Shown piece by piece: positions 56,795 through 64,000 of a stretch of 64,000 nucleotides of DNA (the stretch's first letter is position 1; every line of letters begins with the position of its first letter). The position numbers were made by a program, and so were the translations under genes. The notes beneath the pieces were generated by a model, which had not been told where the DNA came from, did no database searches, and saw only the letters and a list, made by a program, of their open reading frames with translations. Source of the DNA: Shinella zoogloeoides (GTDB lineage: Bacteria > Pseudomonadota > Alphaproteobacteria > Rhizobiales > Rhizobiaceae); the NCBI RefSeq assembly GCF_033705735.1, contig NZ_CP131130.1:306001-370000 (forward strand), read 5' to 3'.

Positions 56795-57799
56795 ATGTTG
56801 CGCTTTATCTTCGGACGGCTCGCCGTCCTGATACCCACGTTCATCGGGGTATCGATCATCGCGTTCGCCTTCATTCGACTTCTGCCGGGCGATCCGGTCA
56901 TGCTGATGTCGGGCGAACGCGTCATGTCGCCGGAACACCATGCCGAGCTGATGCACCAGCTCGGCCTCGACCGGCCGATGTACATCCAGTATTTCGACTA
57001 TCTGACGGGCCTGCTCTCGGGCGACTTCGGCTCGTCGATCGTCACCAAGCGGCCGGTGCTTGAGGACTTCATGAACCTCTTCCCCGCCACGCTGGAGCTT
57101 TCGCTCTGCGCCATCATCGTCGCCGTCGTGCTCGGCATTCCGGCCGGCGTGCTTGCCGCGGTCAAGCGCGGCACCTGGCTCGACCAGTCGATCATGGGCG
57201 TCGCCCTCGTCGGCTATTCGATGCCGATCTTCTGGTGGGGGCTGCTGCTCATCATCTTCTTCTCCGGCTATCTCGGCTGGACGCCGGTCTCGGGACGCAT
57301 CTCGCTGATGTATTTCTTCCCGCAGGTCACCGGCTTCATGCTGATCGACAGCCTGATCTCGGGGCAGGCGGGGGCGTTCAAGTCGGCGCTGACCTACCTG
57401 ATCCTGCCGACCGTGGTGCTGTCGACGATCCCGCTTGCGGTCATCGCGCGCCAGACCCGCTCGGCCATGCTCGAAGTGCTCGGCGACGACTATGTCCGCA
57501 CCGCCCGCGCCAAGGGTCTTTCGCCCTTCCGCGTCATCGGCATCCACGCGCTGCGCAATGCCATGATTCCCGTCATCACCACGATCGGCCTGCAGGTCGG
57601 CGTGCTGCTTGCGGGCGCCATCCTGACCGAGACGATCTTCTCCTGGCCGGGCATCGGCAAGTGGATGGTCGACAGCGTCTTCAAGCGCGACTATGCCGTG
57701 GTGCAGGGCGGGCTGATGCTGATCGCCGCCGTCATCATGATCGTCAACCTCGTGGTCGACCTGCTTTACGGCTGGGTCAATCCGCGCATCCGGCACTAG
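56795..57799 (+). CDS. dppB: Dipeptide ABC transporter permease DppB
   Basis: A 334-residue permease. MLRFIFGRLAVLIPTFIGVSII is the usual N-terminus, followed by FIRLLPGDPV and the loop before TM2. The docking loop DDYVRTARAKGLSPFRVIGIHALRNA is at about 230-255. ATG 56795 is preferred to a start at 56732, which lies in the hairpin. It is followed by dppC after 12 bp. Confidence 0.94.
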   Translation: MLRFIFGRLAVLIPTFIGVSIIAFAFIRLLPGDPVMLMSGERVMSPEHHAELMHQLGLDRPMYIQYFDYLTGLLSGDFGSSIVTKRPVLEDFMNLFPATLELSLCAIIVAVVLGIPAGVLAAVKRGTWLDQSIMGVALVGYSMPIFWWGLLLIIFFSGYLGWTPVSGRISLMYFFPQVTGFMLIDSLISGQAGAFKSALTYLILPTVVLSTIPLAVIARQTRSAMLEVLGDDYVRTARAKGLSPFRVIGIHALRNAMIPVITTIGLQVGVLLAGAILTETIFSWPGIGKWMVDSVFKRDYAVVQGGLMLIAAVIMIVNLVVDLLYGWVNPRIRH

Positions 57800-57811
57800 G
57801 AGGGCGATCCC

Positions 57812-58720
57812 ATGAGCTCAGTACAGACAACGTCCGAGGCCAAGACGGGCGGCACGCCGCCGTCGGGCCTTTCCGAATTCTGGTTCTATTTCTCGCGCAA
57901 CAAGGGCGCGGTCATCGGCCTCTTCATCTTCCTGGTGATCCTGTTCGTCGCCGTTTTCGCGCCCTTCGTCGCGCCGCACAATCCGAGCATCCAGAACCGT
58001 GAACTCCTTCTCCTGCCGCCGGTCTTCCAGCAGGGCGGGACCTGGGGGCACATCCTCGGCACCGACGCCGTCGGCCGGGACATCCTCTCGCGCCTCATCT
58101 ACGGCGCGCGCTTCTCGCTCTTCATCGGTCTCGTCGTCGTGACGCTGTCGGTGGTCTCGGGCGTGCTGATCGGTCTGGTCGCGGGCTATTTCCGCGGCAA
58201 GGTCGATACCTTCATCATGCGCATCATGGATATCATCCTGGCCTTCCCCTCGCTGCTGCTCGCCCTCGTGCTGGTGGCGGTTCTCGGTCCGGGCCTGCTC
58301 AACGCCATGATCGCCATCTCGCTCGTCAACCAGCCGCATTTCGTGCGCCTGACGCGCGCGGCGGTCATGACGGAGAAGTCCAAGGATTACGTCGTCGGCT
58401 CGCAGGTCGCGGGCGCCGGCACGCTGCGCCTGATGTTCCTGACGATCCTGCCGAACTGCCTTGCGCCGCTCATCGTCCAGGCGACGCTCGCCTTCTCGGC
58501 GGCGATCCTTGACGCGGCGGCCCTCGGCTTCCTCGGCATGGGCGCCCAGCCGCCGACGCCGGAATGGGGTACGATGCTCGCCGAAGCGCGCGAATTCATC
58601 CAGCGCGCCTGGTGGGTCGTCACCTTCCCCGGCCTTGCCATCCTCGTCACCGTGCTCGCCATCAACCTCATGGGTGACGGCCTGCGCGACGCCCTCGATC
58701 CCAAGCTGAAGAGGTCGTGA
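57812..58720 (+). CDS. dppC: Dipeptide ABC transporter permease DppC
   Basis: A 302-residue permease with the DppC-type N-terminal OppC_N segment (FYFSRNKGAVIGLFIFLVILFVAVFAPFVAPHNP). HILGTDAVGRDILSRLIYGAR is the family signature, and the C-terminal EWGTMLAEAREFIQRAWWV is also characteristic. GGAGG precedes ATG 57812. Its stop overlaps the dppD start (TGATG). Confidence 0.94.
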   Translation: MSSVQTTSEAKTGGTPPSGLSEFWFYFSRNKGAVIGLFIFLVILFVAVFAPFVAPHNPSIQNRELLLLPPVFQQGGTWGHILGTDAVGRDILSRLIYGARFSLFIGLVVVTLSVVSGVLIGLVAGYFRGKVDTFIMRIMDIILAFPSLLLALVLVAVLGPGLLNAMIAISLVNQPHFVRLTRAAVMTEKSKDYVVGSQVAGAGTLRLMFLTILPNCLAPLIVQATLAFSAAILDAAALGFLGMGAQPPTPEWGTMLAEAREFIQRAWWVVTFPGLAILVTVLAINLMGDGLRDALDPKLKRS

Positions 58721-59574
58721 TGTCGCTTCTCGAAATCAAGAACCTCACCGTCGAGTTCCAGACGGCATCCGGTCCCTTCCGCGCCGTGGACGGCGTTTCG
58801 CTCAAGGTCGACGAGGGCGAAGTGCTCGCCATCGTCGGCGAATCCGGCTCGGGCAAGTCCGTCTCCATGCTCGCCGCCATGGGCCTCCTGCCCTGGACGG
58901 CGAAGGTGACGGCGGACGTCCTCACCTTCAACGGCCGCGACATGAAGGCCATGTCGGATGCCGAGCGGCGCAGGATCATCGGCAAGGATATCGCCATGAT
59001 CTTCCAGGAGCCGATCGCCAGCCTCAATCCGTGCTTCACGGTCGGCTACCAGATCGAGGAAGTGCTGCGCATCCACACGGATCTCAATCGCAAGGCGCGC
59101 CGCGACCGGGCGATCGAGCTGTTCCAGCTCGTCGGCATCCCGAACCCGGAAGAGCGCCTTGGCCATTATCCGCACCAGATGTCGGGCGGCCAGTGCCAGC
59201 GCGTGATGATCGCGACCGCGCTTGCCTGCAATCCGAAGCTTCTGATCGCCGACGAGCCGACCACCGCGCTCGACGTGACGATCCAGAAGCAGATCCTCGA
59301 CCTCCTGATGAAGCTGCAGGCCGAACACGGCATGGGCCTCATCATCATCACCCATGACATGGGCGTCGTCGCCGAAACCGCCGACCGCGTCATCGTGCAG
59401 TACAAGGGTCGCCAGATCGAGGAGGCCGACGTGCTCTCGCTCTTCTCGGCCCCGAAAAGCGTCTACACCAAGGCTCTTCTCGCGGCCCTGCCGGAGAACG
59501 CCACGGGTGGCCGCCTGCCGACGATCACGGAAAAGCTGACCGACGCCGAGATTTTCGCAGGAGCCGTCCGATGA
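58720..59574 (+). CDS. dppD: Dipeptide ABC transporter ATP-binding protein DppD
   Basis: A 284-residue ATPase. Walker A is GESGSGKS, the Q-loop is [12 protein letters not shown], the signature is [12 protein letters not shown], and Walker B is [14 protein letters not shown]. The C-terminus stops soon after [11 protein letters not shown] and lacks the oligopeptide-transporter C-terminal extension with its Cys motif that E. coli DppD (327 residues) has. ATG 58720 overlaps the dppC stop; it overlaps dppF by ATGA. Confidence 0.93.
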   Translation: MSLLEIKNLTVEFQTASGPFRAVDGVSLKVDEGEVLAIVGESGSGKSVSMLAAMGLLPWTAKVTADVLTFNGRDMKAMSDAERRRIIGKDIAMIFQEPIASLNPCFTVGYQIEEVLRIHTDLNRKARRDRAIELFQLVGIPNPEERLGHYPHQMSGGQCQRVMIATALACNPKLLIADEPTTALDVTIQKQILDLLMKLQAEHGMGLIIITHDMGVVAETADRVIVQYKGRQIEEADVLSLFSAPKSVYTKALLAALPENATGGRLPTITEKLTDAEIFAGAVR

Positions 59575-60401
59575 CCCCGGTTCTCGAAGCGCGCGACCTC
59601 AAGCGCGACTATCACATCCCCGGCAGCTTCATGAAGCCGTCCAAGACCGTTCACGCCGTCAAGGGCGTGAGCTTCAAGGTCGAGGAGGGCAAGACGCTTG
59701 CCATCGTCGGCGAAAGCGGCTGCGGCAAGTCCACCCTTGCCCGCATGGTCACGATGATCGATCCGATCACCGCGGGCGAAATGCTGATCGACGGCCGCAA
59801 GGTCGACATCGCCAGCGAGCCGCTGACGCCGGAAATGCGCAGCAAGGTGCAGATCGTCTTCCAGAACCCCTATGGCTCGCTGAACCCGCGCAAGAAGATC
59901 GGCGACATCCTGACGGAGCCGCTGGTCATCAACACCAAGGTTCCGGCGGACGAGCGGCGCGACCGCGCCATGGCCATGCTGAAGAAGGTGGGGCTGGAGG
60001 AGAAGCATTACGGGCGCTACCCGCACATGTTCTCCGGCGGCCAGCGTCAGCGCGTGGCGATCGCCCGCGCGCTGATGCTCAATCCGCGCCTCCTCGTGCT
60101 CGACGAGCCGGTCTCGGCGCTCGACCTCTCGGTGCAGGCCCAGGTGCTCAACCTGCTCGCCGACCTTCAGGACGAGTTCCACCTGACCTATGTCTTCATC
60201 AGCCACGACCTTTCGGTCGTGCGCCACATCGCGGACGACGTGATGGTGATGTATTTCGGCGAGGCGGTGGAATATGGCAGCCGTGACCAGGTCTTCGACG
60301 ACCCGCAGCACAGCTATACCAAGACGCTCTTCGCCGCGACGCCGCGTGTCGATATCGACGCCATCCGCGCCCGCGTCGAGCGACGAAAGCGCGTCGCCTG
60401 A
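59571..60401 (+). CDS. dppF: Dipeptide ABC transporter ATP-binding protein DppF
   Basis: A 276-residue ATPase, the partner of DppD. Walker A GESGCGKST, the Q-loop IVFQNPYGSLNPRKKIG (typical of DppF/OppF), signature FSGGQRQRVAIA, Walker B LLVLDEPVSALD and ISHDLSVV are complete. It also ends soon after the HSYTKTLFAATP segment, with a short basic tail. It is the last gene of dppABCDF; gntK follows 12 bp later and may be cotranscribed. Confidence 0.94.
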   Translation: MTPVLEARDLKRDYHIPGSFMKPSKTVHAVKGVSFKVEEGKTLAIVGESGCGKSTLARMVTMIDPITAGEMLIDGRKVDIASEPLTPEMRSKVQIVFQNPYGSLNPRKKIGDILTEPLVINTKVPADERRDRAMAMLKKVGLEEKHYGRYPHMFSGGQRQRVAIARALMLNPRLLVLDEPVSALDLSVQAQVLNLLADLQDEFHLTYVFISHDLSVVRHIADDVMVMYFGEAVEYGSRDQVFDDPQHSYTKTLFAATPRVDIDAIRARVERRKRVA

Positions 60402-60413
60402 GGCGAGCGGCGC

Positions 60414-60923
60414 GTGACCGACGCCCGCGCCATCGTCGTCATGGGCGTTTCCGGTTGCGGCAAGACCTCGGTCGCCGAGGGTCTTGCCGCAAGCCTCGGC
60501 GCCGCCTTCATCGAGGGCGACAGCCTGCATCCCGCCGCCAATGTCGAGAAGATGTCCCGCGGTATTCCCCTGACGGACGAGGACCGCTGGCCCTGGCTCG
60601 ACATGATCGGCCGGGCGTTGGCCGATGCGCGCGCCGCGGGCAACGGCGTCGTTGTCTCCTGCTCCGCTCTCAGGAAGGTCTACCGCGAGCGCCTGCGCAG
60701 TGCCGCCGGCGGCACGCTTTCCTTCGTCTTCCTCAAGGGCAGCCGCGACCTTCTGATGACGCGCATGGCCGCGCGGGAAGGGCACTTCATGCCCGTCAGC
60801 CTGCTCGACAGCCAGCTCGCCACGCTGGAGGACCCGTCCGGCGAACCGGGCGTCGTGACGGTCGATATCGATGCGCCCGTCGAGGCCATCGTCGCCGCCG
60901 CCCTCCGGGGATTGGCGTCCTGA
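60414..60923 (+). CDS. gntK: Gluconokinase GntK
   Basis: Phosphorylates gluconate to 6-phosphogluconate, the substrate of Edd. It is a 169-residue P-loop kinase: GVSGCGKTSVAEGLA (Walker A), EGDSLHPAANVEKMSRGIPLTDEDRWPWL (the strongly conserved GntK segment), SCSALRKVYRERLR and REGHFMPVSLLDSQLATLE. The start is GTG 60414, 12 bp after dppF, with a weak ribosome-binding site. Location behind a peptide transporter is not obviously functional. Confidence 0.93.
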   Translation: MTDARAIVVMGVSGCGKTSVAEGLAASLGAAFIEGDSLHPAANVEKMSRGIPLTDEDRWPWLDMIGRALADARAAGNGVVVSCSALRKVYRERLRSAAGGTLSFVFLKGSRDLLMTRMAAREGHFMPVSLLDSQLATLEDPSGEPGVVTVDIDAPVEAIVAAALRGLAS

Positions 60924-61043
60924 GGGAGAATTTGCAGGGCCGCCTCTGGCGCCCCGCCAGCCGTCCGCCTATAGACGGCGGGCCTGCCGGCCATCGCGTG
61001 GCGGCGGGTTTCCGATATTTCCGCGACCTGACAGGAACGAGAC

Positions 61044-61388
61044 ATGGATATCAAACGCTTTGAAACCGGCCCGCGCATGAGCCAGGCCGTCGTGCACAAT
61101 GGCACCGTCTATCTGGCCGGTCAGGTCGGTGAGGCGGGTTCGGACGTCACCGAGCAGACGAAGCAGGCGCTGGCCGAGGTCGACCGCCTTCTGGCGCTCT
61201 CCGGCACGGACAAGACGCGCATCCTCTCCGCCCAGATCTGGCTTGCCGACATGGCCGATTTTCCCAAGATGAACGCCGTCTGGGATACCTGGGCGCCGCA
61301 GGGCCACACGCCCGCTCGCGCCACCGGCGAATCCAAGCTCGCGACGCCGGATTACCTCGTCGAGGTCATCGTCGTCGCCGCGCTCTGA
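61044..61388 (+). CDS. RidA/YjgF-family protein
   Basis: A 114-residue RidA-like protein of the YoaB/Rid2-7 type. YLAGQVGEAGSDVTEQTKQALAEVDRLLALSGTDKTRILSAQIWLADM is the fold core, and the C-terminal ARATGESKLATPDYLVEVIVVA carries the conserved Arg and Glu. Canonical RidA hydrolyses reactive enamine/imine intermediates; this subgroup's substrate is unknown. AGGAACGAG precedes ATG 61044. A bidirectional terminator follows. Confidence 0.88.
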   Translation: MDIKRFETGPRMSQAVVHNGTVYLAGQVGEAGSDVTEQTKQALAEVDRLLALSGTDKTRILSAQIWLADMADFPKMNAVWDTWAPQGHTPARATGESKLATPDYLVEVIVVAAL

Positions 61389-61410
61389 CAAGCACGGCAG
61401 ACCGGAATGA

Positions 61411-61436
61411 AAAGGCCCGCTTGCGCGGGCCTTTTT
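61411..61436. terminator. Bidirectional terminator between the RidA gene and phyR
   Basis: A perfect 10-bp stem AAAGGCCCGC / GCGGGCCTTT with a TTGC loop; T-runs follow on both strands between convergent genes. Confidence 0.88.
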
Positions 61437-61439
61437 GCG

Positions 61440-62240
61440 TCATGCGGATTTGGCGAGCCGCGCCTGCTCGTCGAAGAACAGCGCCTGGCTGATCAGCGCC
61501 TTCACCATGTCCGGGTTGAACGGCTTGGTGACGAGGAAGGCCGGTTCCGGCTTCTCGCCGGTCAGGAGCCGTTCCGGGAAGGCGGTGATGAAGATCACCG
61601 GGATCGTGCTGTTCTTCAGGATGTCGTTGACGGCGTCGATGCCCGAGCTGCCGTCGGCGAGCTGGATATCCGCCAGCACCATGCGCGGCGAGGTGCGGTG
61701 ATAGAGCTCGACGGCCTCCGAATGGGTGCGCGCGATGCCGGTCACCCGATGGCCGAGGCCCTTCACCATGTCCTCGATATCCATGGCGATGAGGGGTTCG
61801 TCCTCGATGATCATGATATCGGTCGCCACCTGACGCGAGATGTCGCGCGAGGCCTCGTCCAGCAATGCGCTGAAGCGGTCCTCCGGCACATCCATGATGT
61901 CGGCGCCCTCGGCAATGTCGAAGCCCTCGACGGCGACGAGCAGGAAGGCCTTGCGCTCCGCCGGCGGCAGGTTGGAAAGGTTCGCTGCCGCCTGCCGTTC
62001 CCAGCCGAAGGGCGAGGTGTTTTCCGGCAGGGTGATGTCGAGATTGTCGAAGAGCGTGCAGTAGAGCCGGTAGAGCGCGATGCGGTCGCTGCGCCCTTCC
62101 GGATAGAGCGAGATGTCGCTGACGAGTGCTTCGAGCATGGCGGCGACATAGGCGTCGCCGGATGTCTGCGAACCCGTCACGGCACGGGAAAACCGCCTCA
62201 GATAGGCGAGATGCGGTGCGATACGGGTGGAAAGTGACAT
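61440..62240 (-). CDS. phyR: General stress response regulator PhyR
   Basis: Anti-anti-sigma factor of the alphaproteobacterial general stress response. It has 266 residues. The N-terminal ECF-sigma-like domain (LAYLRRFSRAVTGSQTSGDAYV to about 130) is followed by a receiver: IIEDEPLIAMDIEDM, phospho-acceptor Asp191 in LADIQLADG, ITAFPE and VTKPF. When phosphorylated it captures NepR and frees the EcfG sigma factor. GGGAG stands before ATG 62240. It is divergent from nepR across 149 bp. Confidence 0.95.
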   Translation of the reverse strand: MSLSTRIAPHLAYLRRFSRAVTGSQTSGDAYVAAMLEALVSDISLYPEGRSDRIALYRLYCTLFDNLDITLPENTSPFGWERQAAANLSNLPPAERKAFLLVAVEGFDIAEGADIMDVPEDRFSALLDEASRDISRQVATDIMIIEDEPLIAMDIEDMVKGLGHRVTGIARTHSEAVELYHRTSPRMVLADIQLADGSSGIDAVNDILKNSTIPVIFITAFPERLLTGEKPEPAFLVTKPFNPDMVKALISQALFFDEQARLAKSA

Positions 62241-62389
62241 TTCGTTCTCCCTGGCTATGTTCCGTATCGGAACCGTTTCCGCTAGAGTTCACCTTGCGGA
62301 AACCTATTGGTAGCATGCTAAGTCTGACTTGCTATTGGGAATATTGGGCAAAAGGAAGATAGCGGGCGGCAAGCGATGGAAACAAGACC

Positions 62390-62581
62390 ATGATAGAGCC
62401 CGGTAAAGACAAGAGACGCGGCGCCGCCTCCGCGAGGGCTGCGTTCGATCCCAATGGCCCCGTCGGCCGCAAGCTGAAATCCTTCTACGACGTCATCGAG
62501 ACCGAGCCCGTGCCCGATCGCCTGCTCGACCTTCTGGAAAAGCTCGACGATGCCGAGCGCAGAGCCAAGGGCGGTTCCTGA
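62390..62581 (+). CDS. nepR: Anti-sigma factor NepR
   Basis: A 63-residue anti-sigma factor that holds EcfG until PhyR-P binds it. The core GRKLKSFYDVIETEPVPDRLLDLLEKLDDAE (residues 26-56) matches the NepR helix pair with its conserved 'EPVPDR'. In most rhizobia an ecfG/rpoE2 gene follows directly; here a hairpin and a leftward gene follow instead. The ATG at 62390 overlaps a 5-codon upstream reading frame starting at 62376. Confidence 0.88.
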   Translation: MIEPGKDKRRGAASARAAFDPNGPVGRKLKSFYDVIETEPVPDRLLDLLEKLDDAERRAKGGS

Positions 62582-62613
62582 CGTCATTCGTTTTCCCTGT
62601 TCAAGACATCAAG

Positions 62614-62636
62614 AAACGGGCCCCGGGGGCCCGTTT
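62614..62636. terminator. Hairpin after nepR
   Basis: A perfect 10-bp stem AAACGGGCCC / GGGCCCGTTT. Short T-stretches (TTTCGCGTTT) follow on the plus strand. It probably ends nepR and the convergent lipoprotein gene. Confidence 0.65.
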
Positions 62637-62659
62637 CGCGTTTCTGCTCGTGGTGCCGT

Positions 62660-62920
62660 TTAGCGGCAGCGGGCTTCGTAGCGGTGACCGTGGCGGTCAC
62701 GATAGATGCAGTAGCCGCGCCGGTCCGAACGAGCGATGAGGTAACCCGCGGTGCCGCCGACGGCCGCACCGACAAGGGCGCCGCCCGCGCGGCCGGTCAC
62801 CGCCCCGCCGATGATGGCGCCCGATGCCGCGCCGATGGCGGTGCCGCGTTCGGTCTGGGAGCAGGCGGAGAGTGCCACGGTGGAGGCGACGAGGCAAAGC
62901 GCGATGATGGTTTTCTTCAT
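62660..62920 (-). CDS. Small glycine-zipper lipoprotein
   Basis: An 86-residue lipoprotein. The signal MKKTIIALCLVASTVALS ends in lipobox LSAC. A glycine-zipper 2TM segment follows (GTAIGAASGAIIGGAVTGRAGG onward), then a basic, Cys-containing tail (YCIYRDRHGHRYEARCR). Such OsmB-like proteins sit in the envelope and are often stress-induced, fitting its place beside phyR/nepR. AGGAACCGG precedes ATG 62920. Confidence 0.85.
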   Translation of the reverse strand: MKKTIIALCLVASTVALSACSQTERGTAIGAASGAIIGGAVTGRAGGALVGAAVGGTAGYLIARSDRRGYCIYRDRHGHRYEARCR

Positions 62921-62949
62921 GGTTCCGGTTCCTGGCTGGTTGGTCGGGA

Positions 62950-63105
62950 TCAGATGCGTCCCATGAGGACGAGGATGAGAAGGATGACGACGATGAGACC
63001 GAGACCGCCCGACGGGCCGTAACCCCACCCGCGGCTGTATCCCCAGTTCGGCAGCGCGCCGATCAGGAGGAGGATGAGGATGATAAGAAGAATGGTGCCG
63101 AGCAT
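62950..63105 (-). CDS. DUF3309 small membrane protein
   Basis: A 51-residue protein of the DUF3309 family: two hydrophobic helices (TILLIILILLLIGALP and LGLIVVILLILVLMGRI) around NWGYSRGWGYGPSGG. The family is widespread in proteobacteria with unknown function, often near stress genes. ATG 63105 is preferred to a start at 63216, and GGAAG stands upstream on the minus strand. Confidence 0.87.
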   Translation of the reverse strand: MLGTILLIILILLLIGALPNWGYSRGWGYGPSGGLGLIVVILLILVLMGRI

Positions 63106-63275
63106 CTGCGCTTCCTTTCTCGTCCGGTTCGCCATTGAGCGATGCGCCGACAACGTGCCTGCCGAAACTTTGTTCCCGAAATCGTGACAGGGCGTGATCG
63201 GAACTTTCCCGTGCATCGTCCCGTTGTCCGGCCAGTTCTATGGGGAGCCCGATCCGACAGGAGATGGAGAGTGAC

Positions 63276-63608
63276 ATGGAGCACATCGCCGCAATCATGC
63301 TTCTGGTCGGCTGCGCGCCTGGCAGCCTTTCCTGCGAGGAGCTGCAGGCGCCGCAGGTAGCGTTCGAGACGATGGAAGACTGTGTCGGCGCCCTGCCGTC
63401 CGCCCTTGGCGACGCTGGTATTGGAAGACGCGTCGTGCATGGCCGTTGCGCGCCCTTCGATCCCGCCTGGGAGGAAGAGAATGTCGAGATCGGCTGGCGC
63501 ATGACCCCGCAGAACCGTCTGGAGGTCCATGTGCGCAAGGTGGCCCCGCCGGCGGACGGCATCGTCGTCGCCGAGAACGCCGGCTCGGTCGATATCGGCC
63601 TGCATTGA
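63276..63608 (+). CDS. Small Cys-containing hypothetical protein
   Basis: A 110-residue protein that I do not recognise. The N-terminus is mildly hydrophobic with Cys pairs ([19 protein letters not shown]), and further Cys lie in EDCVGALP and [14 protein letters not shown]. The pattern suggests a small periplasmic or disulphide-containing protein; a lipobox-like VGCA is near residue 11 but the leader is short. ATG 63276 with GGAG 6 nt upstream is chosen; ATG 63264 is the alternative. It lies between DUF3309 and csbD, a stress-gene cluster. Confidence 0.7.
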   Translation: MEHIAAIMLLVGCAPGSLSCEELQAPQVAFETMEDCVGALPSALGDAGIGRRVVHGRCAPFDPAWEEENVEIGWRMTPQNRLEVHVRKVAPPADGIVVAENAGSVDIGLH

Positions 63609-63672
63609 GGAACTTTTCCGGCTCCCGCCGCTTCCCCGTCAATCGATTGCATTCAACCGAAAGGACAGCGAG

Positions 63673-63870
63673 ATGAACTGGGATATCATCGAAGGCAAGT
63701 GGAACGAATACAAGGGCAAGGCGCAGGCGCAGTGGGGCAAGCTCACGGATGACGACCTCGACGTCATCAAGGGTCGCCGCGTCGAGTTGTCCGGCAAGAT
63801 CCAGCAGCGCTACGGCCTTGCCAAGGACGAAGCGGAGCGGCAGATCGACGACTGGGCGCGCCGCCACTAG
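63673..63870 (+). CDS. CsbD-family stress protein
   Basis: A 65-residue CsbD-like protein: [44 protein letters not shown] is diagnostic. These hydrophilic helical proteins are strongly induced by the general stress response in many bacteria; their biochemical role is unknown. AGGACAGCGAG precedes the ATG. It is 64 bp downstream of the Cys-containing small gene. Confidence 0.93.
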   Translation: MNWDIIEGKWNEYKGKAQAQWGKLTDDDLDVIKGRRVELSGKIQQRYGLAKDEAERQIDDWARRH

Positions 63871-63871
63871 C

Positions 63872-63919
63872 GCAATTCCGGCAAAAGCACGCAGCGGGTT
63901 GCGTCCGGAGTTGCGTGAA
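63872..63919. repeat. Rhizobial dispersed intergenic repeat, copy 2
   Basis: GCAATTCCGGCAAAAG, GCAGCGG and GCGTCCGGAGTTGCGT repeat the first unit of the element at 9052 with only a few differences. It begins 2 bp after the csbD stop. Confidence 0.7.
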
Positions 63920-63960
63920 ACGAGATACTCTGCCGGTCGCAGCCCTCTCGATCACCGCTC

Positions 63961-63997
63961 ATGCCGCCGCAGCCGAAAGGCCGCGGCGGCATCGTTT
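63961..63997 (+). terminator. Hairpin with T-run at the right edge
   Basis: A perfect 10-bp stem ATGCCGCCGC / GCGGCGGCAT with a 12-nt loop, then CGTTTT. It probably terminates rightward transcription from csbD. Confidence 0.6.
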
Positions 63998-64000
63998 TGC

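Noticed and set aside
62241..62389. A canonical EcfG-dependent promoter (GGAAC-N16/17-CGTT) for nepR
   Set aside because: GGAAC and GGAAAC are present but no CGTT or TT lies at the right spacing; kept only as an open observation.

Overview
This 64 kb window is chromosomal DNA of an alphaproteobacterium of the Rhizobiaceae, of the Rhizobium/Ensifer/Shinella/Agrobacterium type; the exact genus cannot be fixed by eye. The evidence is high GC, a zwf-pgl-edd operon, aglR/aglEFGAK, a RirA regulator preceded by an Irr-type box, an ScfR/aceA divergent pair, PhyR/NepR, a PdhS-like kinase with a CtrA-type box, RIME-like palindromes, and a tRNA-His that has A73 and no G-1. Nearly all genes are intact. 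I see no insertion sequence, phage gene, CRISPR array, rRNA or replication origin.

Layout, left to right. 1-3.8 kb: dTDP-rhamnose genes (rmlA partial, rmlB, rmlC, leftward), a divergent DegT-type sugar aminotransferase, and a convergent GNAT acetyltransferase; this is the edge of a surface-glycan locus. 4.0-9.0 kb: flagellar export genes flhA-fliR, a FliJ-like coiled coil, a rod-binding FlgJ/CheL domain, an FlgN-like chaperone and a one-TM protein. 9.1-11.3 kb: an intergenic repeat, a WecG/TagA glycosyltransferase, and folD. 11.3-19.1 kb: alpha-glucoside regulator, ABC importer and alpha-glucosidase (aglR, aglEFGAK), with two exactly inverted LacI-type operators. 19.2-24 kb: a PilZ-like protein, a 152-bp RIME-like palindrome, then edd, pgl and zwf (Entner-Doudoroff entry). 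24-31.3 kb: puuA-puuB-type gamma-glutamylputrescine genes, a BaiN/HI0933-type flavoprotein, and a chemoreceptor. 31.4-35 kb: a PepSY protein, a small conserved protein, and isocitrate lyase divergent from its probable regulator ScfR. 35.2-39.3 kb: putrescine importer potFGHI. 39.3-47.8 kb: an AsmA protein, acetoacetyl-CoA synthetase, a 1161-residue PdhS-like histidine kinase and a phasin. 47.9-53.5 kb: tRNA-His, a LysR regulator divergent from mmsA, an overlapping DUF898/M48 membrane pair, and rirA. 53.5-61.4 kb: a stand-alone receiver, a LuxR solo, the peptide importer dppABCDF, gntK and a RidA protein. 61.4-64 kb: general stress switch phyR/nepR, without an adjacent ecfG sigma gene, followed by small envelope/stress proteins (glycine-zipper lipoprotein, DUF3309, CsbD).

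Functional themes: alpha-glucosides enter through AglEFGK, are cleaved by AglA, and the glucose is oxidised through Zwf-Pgl-Edd. Putrescine uptake (PotFGHI) sits 8 kb from putrescine oxidation genes. Isocitrate lyase/ScfR, acetoacetyl-CoA synthetase and the phasin handle acetyl-CoA and polyhydroxybutyrate carbon. Several coordinates use starts revised from ribosome-binding sites and family alignments. The most useful second looks are the regulatory elements (AglR operator pair, Irr box on rirA, CtrA box on the PdhS-like gene, PhaR-like repeats before the phasin, LysR and ScfR repeats), a candidate sRNA at 43.3-43.56 kb, hairpins at all three binding-protein/permease junctions, the orphan NepR, the DUF898-M48 pair, and the extra periplasmic domain in AglG.
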